Assembly: GCA_948470475.1 (NCBI GenBank)
Contig: OX419339.1
Location: 8,339,002 to 8,403,001 of the forward strand
Direction of reading: 5' to 3'
DNA: 64,000 nucleotides
Source: Galaxea fascicularis
Lineage: Eukaryota > Cnidaria > Anthozoa > Scleractinia > Euphylliidae
Part shown: positions 31,063-42,463 of the stretch, in pieces
Layout: each line of letters opens with the position of its first letter
Position numbering within the stretch: position 1 is the first letter of the stretch
The notes under the pieces: model-generated
Seen by the model: only the letters and a program-made list of their open reading frames with translations
Databases searched by the model: none
What the model was told of the DNA's origin: nothing
Program-made: the position numbers and the translations under genes

Positions 31063-34000
31063 CTTCTTTGCACGTGTGGGAAATAGTTCTCAGTTTCACA
31101 AAACAGCGTCAACCCTGAAATTGTGGCGAATTTCTTCGAAACCAAACCATAAGGTAAAGGGATTGTTCCACTTTTGTTAGAGGTGTTTTCTTCGGCGTGA
31201 AAATACAATGCGTATCTATTGAGCAATCATGCCCGACGTTTAACTTTTCAGATATTTTGTCGGTGGAACGGACAAATTTCTGCTAGGAATTACGTCACAG
31301 GGGCTGTCACGAAAAGATCCAGCTGTGATTCGGGAAGGTTTCCTGGAATTAGTTGCCATAAAAGTGTTAATTATGGTAGAGTCTTTTTGGCCATACAAGG
31401 TAGAAGATGTTTGTCAGTGTGGCCATGGAGTTCCGGATCCAGTTCCTCAAGTAAGCAACTTAGTATAGATATTGGCGCAGCAAGTTCAGAATACCCGGCC
31501 ACTTCTGACCACTATTGTCTTCTTGTAGCGGCATCGTTGGAAGAACGAGACAGATAACAATACACACTATTCACATGCAAAGAAGTGGCCAGGTATTCTG
31601 CCGGAGCTGAACAACTAACTGCCTGTTGAAAGTTAAACTTTATGCAGGCAGTTAGTTGGGCCAGGGTGGGTCAATTATTATTTTACATCATCCCTCAACC
31701 CCCCTTGCATTCCTTCACAAATTACCCAATATCCTTCAGAGATTGTGATGAATGCCCTTGACTCTGTACAGTAATCAGGTTAAGTAGTTCTGTAATGGAC
31801 ATGTTTTAACTGATTCATGAATCTGCTTATGAGGGAGGAAAGGGCTGAAAAAAATGGCAGTAACCAAGGTGGCAACTGAAGGTGATCGTGCAAACAAAAA
31901 GATATGATTTCTTTCATATGCATCATTCACTTATATTTCTTGTTCTTTTGACTCTTAAAGTAAAATGGTTGACTGTAGGGGGGTAGTCCACAGGGCAGTC
32001 CGTGGAGTATGTATACTCTGTGGGGTACTCCATGGGGTACTCCATGGGGTACTCCATAGGATAGTCCCAGTGGAGCAGGGTCAGTGGGCAGAAGTATCAA
32101 CCATTAACTTAAAGTGCACCTAACCCCAAAATATTTTTTCACTTAAATATATCTTTGCACCTGTTTGAAACACATTGAGCCTTTTTGTGCCTTTTTAAAC
32201 CAAATCTTGACTATTTATCTAGGCTATAAAAGTTATGATTCATCTGTCCTACGACCAAGCAAGGAAGGGGCATGGGTCCATTCCTTACATGACATCACAA
32301 ACTGCTCTGAATGCATTTTTACAAAGACCTAATGCAATGGAAATGAGTTTGTGACGTCAAGTAAGGAATACACCCATGCCCCTTTCAAGCCTGGTTGTGG
32401 GACAGATGATGGCTGGATTTCATAACTTTTACAGCCTATAAAAAGTCAAAATGTTTTGGACAGGTGCAAAGATTTATTTAAGCGAAAAAATATTTTGGGG
32501 TTTAGGTGCACTTTAATGCTCGAGCTTATTTGCTAGATTGGAGTTTTGTTTTTGTCATGAAACCGATTCAGCCTCCTGCTAGTGGTGATTTTTGCAAGGT
32601 AGGGATTTTCATTTCACAAAATACAGAGTTTGAGTTCATTTTGCAAATTGTTTCACAGATTTCAGTAAGCCAAAATAAAGGATAGAAAAAAGAATACAAC
32701 TATAACAGTAATTTACACTAAGGAATACTTATTTGAAATTGATTGAAAGATGCAGTCCAGTTAGACAATTCGAATATATATTAAACTACAAGTGTGAATT
32801 TGCAGCGATTTATGTATATTGATGCATAGTTTACAATGATTCTCTTAAATTCTTGATTGTTCTTTGCATTAAAAAACAGATAAGTGTTATGCTAACTGAA
32901 CAAAAATTCTACTGAATAAATTCTCTGGTCAGCTATTTGACTCTTGCTTGCAAACTGCAAACAGCTCATTGCATGACTTACACAACTAGGTGCAGCACAT
33001 CATTGCCTGCCTTGACTAAAATGATGTAAATATAAGGTTTTTCACCCACTGCGTCCTTGCAACTGAGCAGACGTTTCGCATCCCTTTCACATTTATGAGA
33101 AAAAGCTTTCAATTAAGCAGTAGCCACATACAGTCCTTGACTGCCTATTTTTGTTAATCTGGTAAAAATCTGTTGTAACCTCAGTTACTCAAAAAGATTT
33201 ATTTGTACTGTTCAGCCATTCACTTCAAGCCATCCACAAAGTTTCTTTAACTGTTCAGTCCTTTACTGCTAAACAACCTGTTCACTACTAACCATTTCAA
33301 ATGGTGAATGGATGGCAATTCAGGCATTTGAGTGTTAGTCAAGAACAGAATGTTACAGTGTTAGAACAGAACATTTGAGTGTTAGCAAGGACAAAAATGT
33401 TAGAATGACTTGAAAGCTCTTTGTCAACTGTTAGATATGTGTCATTTTTTAAATGGTTAATGGCAAACCATTAGACTAAGTGTACTGTACATTTTTCTCA
33501 TGCAAGGTTACAAAATTGTCATTTTACTTATTTCCTAGCTAATTCTACTGAATCAGAACTTTTACAAGAAGCACAAACAGCAACAACAACAACAACAACA
33601 GAGATGACAAATCCATTTCTTCAAGAGAATGTGCCTGAAACCATGTTGGACAGTGAGATGCTAAAAGACATGGCTGATGCAGTGACTTCTCTTGGTGAAC
33701 CAACCTTAGCCAGTTTAGGTTTGGGAGGTTTCTCACCACCTGGTCTTATTCAGCAAGCTTTGGAGCTCATCCATGTTAGTGGAAATGTATCCTGGTTTGC
33801 TTCTATTGTCGCTCTTACATTCATTATACGTGCTGTCTGCCTTCCACTTATGATCAAGGCACAGGCAAACACTGCCAAGATGAACAATATTAGGCCTCAG
33901 CTGGAGGAAATTCAAGCACAATTAAGGGAGCTGGCAAATTCTTATGATGCCTCAGCCAAAGCAACTGCAAGTGGGAGGTTGACACAACTTTACAAGGATA

Positions 34001-37000
34001 ATGGCTGTCACCCAATCAAGGTAACTGAGCAAACCATGATGAAATAAATTGTCATAAATTATCATTAATGTGGCTAAATGCAATTTAGGCGAGGTTAAAC
34101 TTGAGCCAGTGCTGCCAGCAGTCTTGCTCATTTATACAAGTGATCTGCAGGGTGGCACCCATAGAATTAGCAGGCCGAGACAGATAACATGTGCTTGGCT
34201 TCAAGCAAACACTGCGGATTATCGTTTGCCAATATTTGCTGATTCATTCAGCTGTTGCAAATCTTTGCAAATTAATTCAGCCTTTGTTTAGTTCTTTGAG
34301 CGAATTTTTGCGGATTCTAGTCCTGTTCCCTCCCACCCGTTAGTGGTTAAAGTTGGTAAGTATGGTAAATGGTTAGTATTTCACTGAATTTCTTTCAGTG
34401 TGGTGCCTGTTGGTTGCTGCTCACTGGGGTGGTTCCCACTCACCGGGTTGCCATGGTTACCTCCCTGCTGCGCCTGAATTGCTTAGGATCGTACCAACCT
34501 CTATGGCACCAGCTTCCAAGCTCATCAATTGGCAATGAGTTTAATCATTTCTATAGCACGTTCACACGTAGTTAGACAGTATAAATTAAAATTAGCAGAT
34601 ACTGTAAAGGCATCTCTGAGTCAAATGATAGCCCACATGAAGTGCATATAGAATCCCTGGAAATGAAAGATTCTAAACACAACTTAAGGAGGCTGGAAAG
34701 GGGTTTTAGCTGCACGCGTGTGTGCAATCTACACATGCCATAACCAACATGCACATGTCAGCTGAATAAATCAAAATCAAGTACAACGGAAGTTAAATAC
34801 TGCGTAAAATCGCACGAACCGGAAATGAAATCTGTGGAAAACATTAATTTTGTTTTTAACTCGAAATTTTGCTTGGTGACCTATCTTGATTTTTAACATG
34901 CACATACTGTTCACAATGGCAAGTTTCAAACGTAAAAGTTTCAGGGAAAATTATCTAGTAGAATTTTCTGTAAGCCATAAAACACGTTTTCCCTAAGTAT
35001 ATTAAATTCTACTACCGATAGATAACGTTTTTTTAATACTGTCTGAAAAATTAAAAAATTTAGGGAACTTTCCAAAGAAATAAAAATGGTAGGTCACCGA
35101 TTTAGTTTTTCAGATAATTTACAAAAATTGACATTTAAAGGACCTTCTGGTGGGCCTGAGGCATTGCCATGGTAATGGACATGATGTCACAAGCACCCTC
35201 TTAAAGTATAACCCAACAATAGAGTTCAACCCACAGTAGTTTACCCACACCATTAAATATCCTTCTTTGTAATCTTTCATCATTTTGCAAACACTGCATC
35301 CAGGGTTCTCAATAGAAGGCAGCACCCTGCGATTGATCACGGCTTACTTTGTGTTTAAGTCGCTTTTCTTTTCTTTATTTTGTTTCTTCTGGCTTTTCTG
35401 AAGAGCCTCTTACTTTATCAGTGATCACCTCCTAAAAAAATCTATTGAGAACCCTGTACATTAATGAAAACCGCTTTCAAGCCTCCTTAAACAGCATTCC
35501 AAACTTTATTCCTGGGAAAATGGTAGCTTTTGTTGCGCTGTATTAATGGCAAACATTGGCTAATGACTATGTAATTTTTTTAAAACCAATCTACCAGCCA
35601 ACCACCTTTTTTCTTTCTTGCAGAGTATGCTTGGCCCGTTGGTCCAGATGCCTCTTTTTGTTTCTTTCTTCTTTGCCCTAAGAAAGATGTCATATTTACC
35701 TGTAGAGGCTTTTAAGTCTGGGGGACATCTGTGGTTCCAGGACCTGACAGTGTTTGACCCTTATTTCATTTTACCAGTCATTTGCAGCTTCTCGATGTTG
35801 GCAACAGTGGAGGTAAGACTTAGTGATGTGACCAAAGAGTTTTATTGTTATGTTAGGTAATCGTGTAATGTAATGCACATTTATATACCACACATATTAC
35901 ATGGTCTCATGGCAGTTAGCAAATCAACTGTGGAGTGAAATCAGGTGTCAGCATGTAAAGGGACCACTGGCACCTTCCAAAAATTTTAAACCAGGAAAAA
36001 ATTTAAACCACAACAGTGACAAAGGTGAGGTGGATGAAAAAATAAATAAATAAATGCTCAATTGACCACTCCCTAGAGGGACTTTTCAGGGACAATGAAA
36101 CAAAAATGAACATAATGGAGTTAAGAATCCCAACTGGCGAGATGCAGACCATTTGGCTATTTACAAGGATGGCCGAGGAGCTAATACAGGTACGAACCCA
36201 GTACAACACCAGCTAGTGGCTAGAGTGGGATTTGAGCCCGGGTCACCGCATTGAAATCCAGTGCCCTAGACCACCCGGCCATCCTGGATATTACAGCTGT
36301 ATACATGAAATGAGTTTATTTTGGAATATATAGGGCTAATCTATGACCATTTGTGTTTGATTTCAGCTTGGTGCAGAGATGGGAGTCAGCCATCCCACCA
36401 TGAAAACAATGAAGACAATTATGCGGATCTTTGCTGTGGCAATGATTCCACTCACAGCACAATTTCCTGCAGTAAGTCCACTTTTCTTGTTTGCATTGTG
36501 TGAGTTAGGATGGACAATTACTTTGTTTTTTGCTTAATAAATAGGTGTGATCTACTGTATCAATATATTCAGCATGCAGCCAGTATAGAAAAAATTGCTG
36601 TCTCTCTTAAAATCAATCGCACTTACAGCTATACACTCAACGTTTTATGCACAGTTGTATGACTCTTGAAAACAAAATGTTTTCTTTCAAAGTTACCATG
36701 ATCAGCTTTATTATGAATTGATGGGGGAATCTAGGGAGGTTCATCTTCCAAGACTCACTAAAGGGAATAGTTCATCAAGATGTATAATTGTCTTGTGCCT
36801 GTCTTTACATTAGACAAAGCAAACAGGTAAATGTTTTCCCAAGTTCATCCCAGAAAGACTATATATTTCTAGTACAAAAACTGCCATTTATTCTCAAACA
36901 AAGTCACTGAAACGTCCTGGCCAAAAAACAAAGTTCTATTACCCAAAAATGATTACCACAAATTGATTACTGATACCAAAAATGCCTTCTGTCTCAGCCA

Positions 37001-38030
37001 ATCAGCATTCAATAATTTTGTACTTTAATGATAAAGGCAAACAATATATCTTGCTGATCAAATGTATAGGCCTTGAAAAAAAATGATTTTGATAAAAGTT
37101 ACAAAAGATTTTTGCTTGCACACGACTGGTCTAAATGCATCACATGACTGAATATTCCCTTACTAAAACTTCTCCAAATGCGCATCTTGAAAAATATTTG
37201 AAGGATAATAAACACAATAGTCTCCATTTGGCTTTAAAAATATGTGCGGATATTTGTCCTTGGACATCATCAGTTTCTCGGAGCTCACAGTTTTCCTCAA
37301 GTAAATGTTGGCTTGTTGGCCTATTGGCTCAGTGGTAGAGCACCGGACTGCTGTGCGGGAGGTCGGGGGTTCAAGCCCTGGCCAGACCAACACTCAGTGT
37401 CTTTAAATCACTGAGGAGAAAGTGCTACCTTTGTAATGACATCTGCAAGCGTTAGACTTTCTGGTCTTCTCGGATAAGGACGATAAAACCGGAGGTCCCG
37501 TCTCACAACTCTTCACAAATTGACTTTGTGGGACGTAAAAGAACCACTAGGGACGTAATGAACCCTGGCTGTAACCACCCCTAGTGCTGACCTAGAGGGC
37601 CATGTGTTAGAAAGCTCTCATTAGGTTAACATGTCTATACCCTCTTTAAACAAAGATATCGTATTGTATCGTATCGTACAGATAATGTCCGCGGACAAAT
37701 ATCCAAGCATATCTTCACGCCAAATGGAGACTATTGTTTATATATAAAATCAATGTTTCTTGGGTATGTTCTGGGGTATTGGATTGCCCCATTTTTCGTT
37801 TTAGTATTTATTTGTACATTTGCTTGACGGGAATGTTAGTCTGTGAGTTAGCATACTGTGAGCAGTCATAGTCCTTAGTGAGATCACTGGATTCTGAGCA
37901 CAGCTACAAATTATGCAAATATGAAGAGAAGAATGAGGAGAGGCTGCCTGCATATCTTGTGACTTGAACACTTTACCCTTGGAAGATCCGATGCGCACTA
38001 GTACGGAACCTTGAGGAGGAGAAGTAATAA

Positions 38031-38066
<36 letters not shown>

Positions 38067-39749
38067 CAACAATTTACACCCCTACATCACTCATATCTTT
38101 AGTTGTTTGTAGTCCCCTCGTGAGTTAGGACTATTTGCTTTGCCATCCAAAATGACAACAAATCATCTGATATCTCAAGTATTCCAACTACTAATAACTG
38201 TATTACTAATCTAACACTATTTTAGGCCCTCTTTGGTTTCTGGATAACATCCAACATTTTTACAGTTGGGCAAGTCGCGTTACTGAAACATCCTGCAGTC
38301 AGAAACGCAATGGGAATCCCAGAAATGGTGACTTACACAAGTGATAAAGATCAAGGCAACTTTTTTGAAAACTTGAAAGCTGGTTAGTTTTGTCTGAACT
38401 GTTCTTTTCAACCCTTAGCTGCTGTTAACCCTGTAACCCTGAGGGGTCTCCCTTTGACGAGTAAAATCGTCTGGCGTGAGACAGAGTAAAATCGATGAAG
38501 TCACTCTTAGGGAGGAAAGTGTTAACCCATTAAATTCTAAGAGCAATGGTATCAAATTTATCCTTGTGATATCAACACTTTATAAAACAGAGTGATCGTG
38601 AGAATTAATGATCGGATCACATAAGATGAATTTCTCCCTACAACGTCTATAAAAAATGTGTTGGGGGAACCAAATGAGAATTTAAATTTTCATTTTAGGG
38701 TTTAAAAGGTACAATAACAATTACAATTATGAATTTCTATGGCGTAACTTCTGTATTAATATATAATATATTGACACTAGGTGTGGTCACAGTCACGGTT
38801 CGTTACGTCCCTAGTGGTTCTGTAACATCCCACAGAATCAATTTATTATGGAGAGTTGTGAGACAGGGCCTACGGTTTATCATCCTTATCCAAGAAGACT
38901 AGAAAGTATAACCATTTGCAGATGTCATTACAAAGTGTTTCAAAGATCGTGAATGTTGGTCTGGCCGGAGTTTTGAACGCGCAAACTCCTGCATGGTATT
39001 CTGGTGCTCCATCAACTGAGCCAACCGGTCGGGCTACGAGAATTCCAATTGCAGATTTTCCCCACGTAATAAGGGTTGTGAAATAGAATAAGTGACCGTT
39101 ACTGGTATTTTCCCTTTGCGGTGTTATAGCACGCGAAGGCCAGACATGAAACAAGCCATTCCAACAAAAATAACATTACAAGAATCCCAACTAATAGGAG
39201 GCAAACAAGTTGGCTCTTTACAAGGATTTCCGTTGACCCTCTGTTGGGGAGGTGTGAATTACTTTCTAGAACTGAGCATTCTAAATTTTGCAGTATTTGG
39301 TACGTCATAAGAGGAATTCAAAAGTTAGATTTTTATTTATGCAGCATAACAAGGAGATAGCTTTACGGGAAATGTTCTCATTGCCTTGCTTTTATCTTGC
39401 AGGCTTTAAAAACTCACAGGAGGTCGCATACATCAGACATGCCGAAAAAATGAAACACCAGAGACAAAAGGCCCTGGGGGAAGCGCCCTTGGAACCAACG
39501 TACGAGTTCAACCCCAGGATCAGAGAAAACATGGAAATTTTCCGGACCTCGGAAAAGGAGTCTGTCCAGCCTGACCAACTAAATGAATCTGGTATGCCTG
39601 CGCAACCAGTCGCTAGGGATCCTAACTTCAAACCCAAACGAGTTAAATTCAACCAGGAAATTTTTAGTGGGATGATGCACAGACAGGCACAGAAACAACG
39701 CCAGAAACAAAGAGACAAATTGAGGGATAAACCAGGAGCCACAATGTGA
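31055..39749 (+). CDS. OXA1L: OXA1L, mitochondrial inner-membrane insertase (YidC/Oxa1/Alb3), 7 exons, 525 aa
   Basis: Inserts mitochondrially made and some imported proteins into the inner membrane. Exons: 31055-31153, 31252-31450, 33539-34020, 35624-35812, 36367-36471, 38226-38382, 39403-39749; splice sites are canonical and phases match. The N-terminus (MAAFFARVGNSSQFHK) is basic with no acidic residue, as in a matrix-targeting presequence. The YidC/Oxa1 domain spans about 180-400: TM1 near 184-203, the matrix coiled hairpin (about 204-245), then SMLGPLVQMPLFVSFFFALR (from 261) and WFQDLTVFDPYFILPVI. The C-terminal tail after about 412 is long and basic (PKRVKFN, KQRQKQRDKLRDK), as in ribosome-binding Oxa1 tails. 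A (CAA/ACA)n tract codes poly-Thr near residues 114-120. Somewhat longer than vertebrate OXA1L, mainly at the N-terminal linker. The start ATG lies in a YY1-type site. Confidence 0.94.
31990..32066. repeat. short tandem of TGGGGTACTCCA (12 bp)
   Basis: Three exact units and two degraded flanking ones in OXA1L intron 2. A local tandem repeat. Confidence 0.8.
32109..32516. repeat. long-arm inverted-repeat MITE, about 405 bp
   Basis: The ends TTAAAGTGCACCTAA and TTAGGTGCACTTTAA are exact inverted copies, and the arms stay complementary for most of their length (GCACCTGTTTG with CAGGTGCAAAG, GGGGCATGGGT with ACCCATGCCCC, ATTCCTTACATGACATCA with TGACGTCAAGTAAGGAAT). The short loop lies around 32310-32340. 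A fold-back DNA element in OXA1L intron 2; TA or TTAA may be the target duplication. Confidence 0.9.
36010..36286 (-). mobile_element. tRNA-derived SINE, reverse orientation
   Basis: On the minus strand the head reads GGATGGCCGGGTGGTCTAGG (A-box-like, tRNA-Leu style) and GGGCTCAAATCCCAC (B-box), followed by a body and an (ATTT)n tail at about 36040-36055. Lies in OXA1L intron 4. Confidence 0.7.
37196..37755. repeat. inverted-repeat MITE split by a SINE insertion
   Basis: 37196-37275 (AACACAATAGTCTCCATTTGG ... GGATATTTGTCCTTGGACAT) is matched in inverted orientation by 37678-37755 (AATGTCCGCGGACAAATATCC ... CCAAATGGAGACTATTGTTT). Between the arms sits a SINE (about 37310-37677). The SINE therefore inserted into a pre-existing fold-back element, in OXA1L intron 5. 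Confidence 0.75.
37310..37677 (+). mobile_element. tRNA-derived SINE, copy 1 of a family
   Basis: Head GGCCTATTGGCTCAGTGG (A-box) and GGGGGTTCAAGCCCTGG (B-box), closing with CCAGACCAACA, then a body including AATGACATCTGCAAGCG, GTCTTCTCGGATAAGGA and CCACTAGGGACGTAA. The tail is (GTATC)n-like. A diverged copy lies inverted at 38767-39045. Confidence 0.75.
38026..38063. repeat. (ATT)n microsatellite
   Basis: About 12 units of ATT in OXA1L intron 5; may be the tail of a decayed SINE to its left. Confidence 0.9.
38767..39045 (-). mobile_element. tRNA-derived SINE, copy 2, reverse orientation
   Basis: Minus-strand words AATGACATCTGCAAATGG, AGTCTTCTTGGATAAGGATG, GGCC.TGTCTCACAACTC and CCACTAGGGACGTAAC match copy 1 at 37310-37677; the head GGTTGGCTCAGTTGATGGAGC with the CCAGACCAACA close is also shared. 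Lies in OXA1L intron 6. Confidence 0.75.
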
Positions 39750-39877
39750 AGTTAGCCCTCGTGAATAATGCGTGAACTTGCGGTTGCTTTTCGAGAGGTC
39801 GCTAGGCAGCATGACTACCATTCAAGTTTTCCGGGAAATCATTATAGCTGCGGAGAATAATAATGAGAAAGTCAGTC

Positions 39878-40195
39878 AGTGTTCGACCTTAACTTTTGAA
39901 CAAACTAGTCCATGGGCTTGTGGTGTTGAAAATATACAAGCCAGATGGTGTGACTTGGTAGCCAAACCGTGATCGCCTCTCAAGACCAATATTGCGATTA
40001 CAGTGCTTGCATCAGATTTTTTGTTTGTTTGGGCTCACCTTAACTCAAAACCAGTTGAAATTCTCTTCATCAATACTATTTCCAAAACCTCTTCTATTAC
40101 AAGAAGCCCAGTGAATAGTGGTTCTCAGATTTCTACTAGCACTAACCAAGTTCCTATTAGTCTTGGGCTACTGGACTTCCGCTAAAGTTAAGCAC
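39878..40195. repeat. MITE, copy 2 of the GCTCAACCTT-ended family
   Basis: Starts AGTGTTCGACCTTAAC and ends TAAAGTTAAGCACTGA. Shares CTCTCAAGACCAATATTGCGATTACAGTG and CTTCTATTACAAGAAGCCCA, each with small changes, with copy 1 at 19799-20122. Confidence 0.7.
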
Positions 40196-40518
40196 TGAAG
40201 TCTTCGTGTTTTAATGTTCTACGAACATTTTGTCATAGACAGTGTCTTTTTCTGACAAGATAACTTGCAATCACGATGTTTTTAATGTTTTTGTTAAGGA
40301 ATGTACATGTAGCACAGCTGATTGTAAAAACAAATTTGCCATATAGTTACCAATGTTCGTACATTTTAAATTGGTCCATCGCTCATTTGCCGTTATTTAC
40401 TCATATCTAAGCCCCTGGTCTTAGGGTCTATCTTCTTACCTATGGTTCAAAGAAGAAGAATGATTTTCCTTTTGACTGAGCTTGAATTTTTCAGCTAGTG
40501 CCTGGGCTTGTTAATTAC

Positions 40519-40899
40519 CCGGAGGGGGGGGGGGGGCTACTCCCATAAATTTCGGAGGGTCTTAAACCATGGTCTTATTTAAGGATGAAGCAAACGAAAA
40601 TTGATACCCTATTCAAGGAAAAAACAAAATCTAAGAATAGCTTGGACATGCCAACTTTATTTCGTTTCTGTAAGATTAGAAGTTAGCACCAAGCATAGAA
40701 TACTAGACTAAGCCTAGTTTAATAATATGCCATCGTAAACATGGTAATCTTTCATAGTTAAGAATCGTTTCGGAGCACTATGCCAACGTAGGCAAAAATG
40801 ATACCCTATTAAGGATTTTATCAATCTAAATACTATGTCCTATCCCATGGCACATACCTATATAGCCTATATATGGGAGTACCCTTCCCCACGGGGTTA
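40519..40899. repeat. MITE-like element with G-rich/C-rich ends
   Basis: Left end TTAATTACCCGG plus a G-run and CTACTCCCATA; right end TATGGGAGTACCCTTCCCC plus ACGGGGTTAATTA. These are inverted copies. The interior repeats GATACCCTATT twice. No coding capacity. Confidence 0.65.
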
Positions 40900-42010
40900 A
40901 TTAGCTTTTCGTTTGCAACTAAACCGCGATAACGCAAAATTTCAATTTTAATCTCAACAGCTTAATTTTTTGGGAGACTTGTATTTTGGAGGAAATTTTG
41001 CGTTTTCAAAATCGGATTGGCTTGGCAGCTTGAAAAGCAACAAGATTAAACGTGAAAGGCCAATGTTTATGACTTGATATGTGTATCTCTATATAAGGCC
41101 GTCTGTGTTGTATGGGGTCTGTGACTCTTTTACAGATCTTCGTCATGGCTAACTTTTCCCCCTTTATTTCATCTTTTTATCATTTGTGTATAATACCATT
41201 AAACTGTATGAATAACATCTGTATGTAAGAATGCTATTGTGGAGGGGACATGAATTCGGAATTTTGCGGTAATTCAAACCCTTGTTATCAGTGACTGGAA
41301 CAGTTAAATTAAGTGTTTTCTTTTGTTTCTCTGTTCATTATTACTGTTTTTTTTAGAATGAAAGGGAAGTTATGCATGGTAGGCTAGCTTGACTACAATC
41401 CTGGGCAAAGTACCTTGGGACAGTCATTCAAAACTCGTAATGATGGATTTTTTCTAGCATTACTTTCAAAAGCACTGCTATATTTTAAAACTCGGTTACA
41501 GTTCCCTCCTCCCCCTCCTAATCAGACGATGTTGAAAGTCAGAAAAAATTGCGGGTGAATGTTTACAACATTGTAGGCGGGGTGGAGGAGGGGCTGGGCA
41601 CGTGTTGGTTGAATCTCACGCGACTCTTTGTTTCGCGTGTTTGTAAAGAGCCACAAGTGCACATTTGTCCCAAGAATTTTGTCCACGATTGTAGCCTCGG
41701 TATAATGTGCATGCTAGCCTCGATATGGTGTGTATGCAGTGAAGAACGGCTTTGAAAATACACGGTTATTTTGGTGACCTGTACTGGACCTGTGTGATAG
41801 TTGGCATTGTTGTTGAAACGATTCCGGTTCCCCCTTATATATTAATGTTGTCTTCAAACTCTTAAATCTTTTCAAATTATATTAGCGTTGTTACACGTTT
41901 TTATAGTCTTCACGCTAATATAATACAGTTTCTGTTTGGCATATTTTAAGTCTGCAGAATGCAGTTTGCATTTTGTAATGACCGCCAGCAGAACTCTCTT
42001 TCCAAGTTAT

Positions 42011-42084
42011 CGCAGACATTCTTTTGGCTTGTCACGCAACCTTTCCTCCCCAAGATTGCGTGACGAGCCAAAAGAATGTCTGCG
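42011..42084. repeat. inverted repeat, 29-bp arms, one mismatch
   Basis: 42011-42039 and 42056-42084 are reverse complements except one position, with a 16-base loop. It lies about 380 bases upstream of the CNBD1 start. Probably a small fold-back element. Confidence 0.85.
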
Positions 42085-42463
42085 AAGGAGGCTACGCAGC
42101 TATTCGCCTAAAGTGCATTTTCCTCTTTCAATTGCCCGCTTATCTTTGATTAGCAGAAACTGAGGTCTCGTCCTTTGTGGTCACCCCTGAATTAAAACGT
42201 TCTATTTAATGCCGTCATGCATCGCAGCATGCAGAATACTTGCTCATAACAGAACCCGCCTGAATGGCAACGATAACCAACCCCTTTAATTTTTGGCGCC
42301 ATTCCTGTGAAGGCCCAGTCCCCTTTCACTTCACGTTGCTATGGAAATGAATAATACGCGCAATGCCTTCTAATTTCCAATATGGCGGCTTCCAATTAAT
42401 GTTGTGAAATGTTTTACTTATAAAAATAGGAAATGTTCTGTTGAATTCCATGTTCTTGTAACG

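Larger units (their letters stand above)
39750..42463. other. OXA1L-CNBD1 intergenic region, mostly repeats
   Basis: Contains the repeats listed separately (39878-40195, 40519-40899, 42011-42084) and no further gene. An ATATGGCGGC motif at about 42380, 84 bases before the CNBD1 ATG, may be a YY1-type promoter site. Confidence 0.5.

Noticed and set aside
39288..39402. In-frame extension upstream of the last OXA1L exon
   Set aside because: A TTGCAG acceptor at 39402 and phase match with the previous exon place the exon start at 39403.
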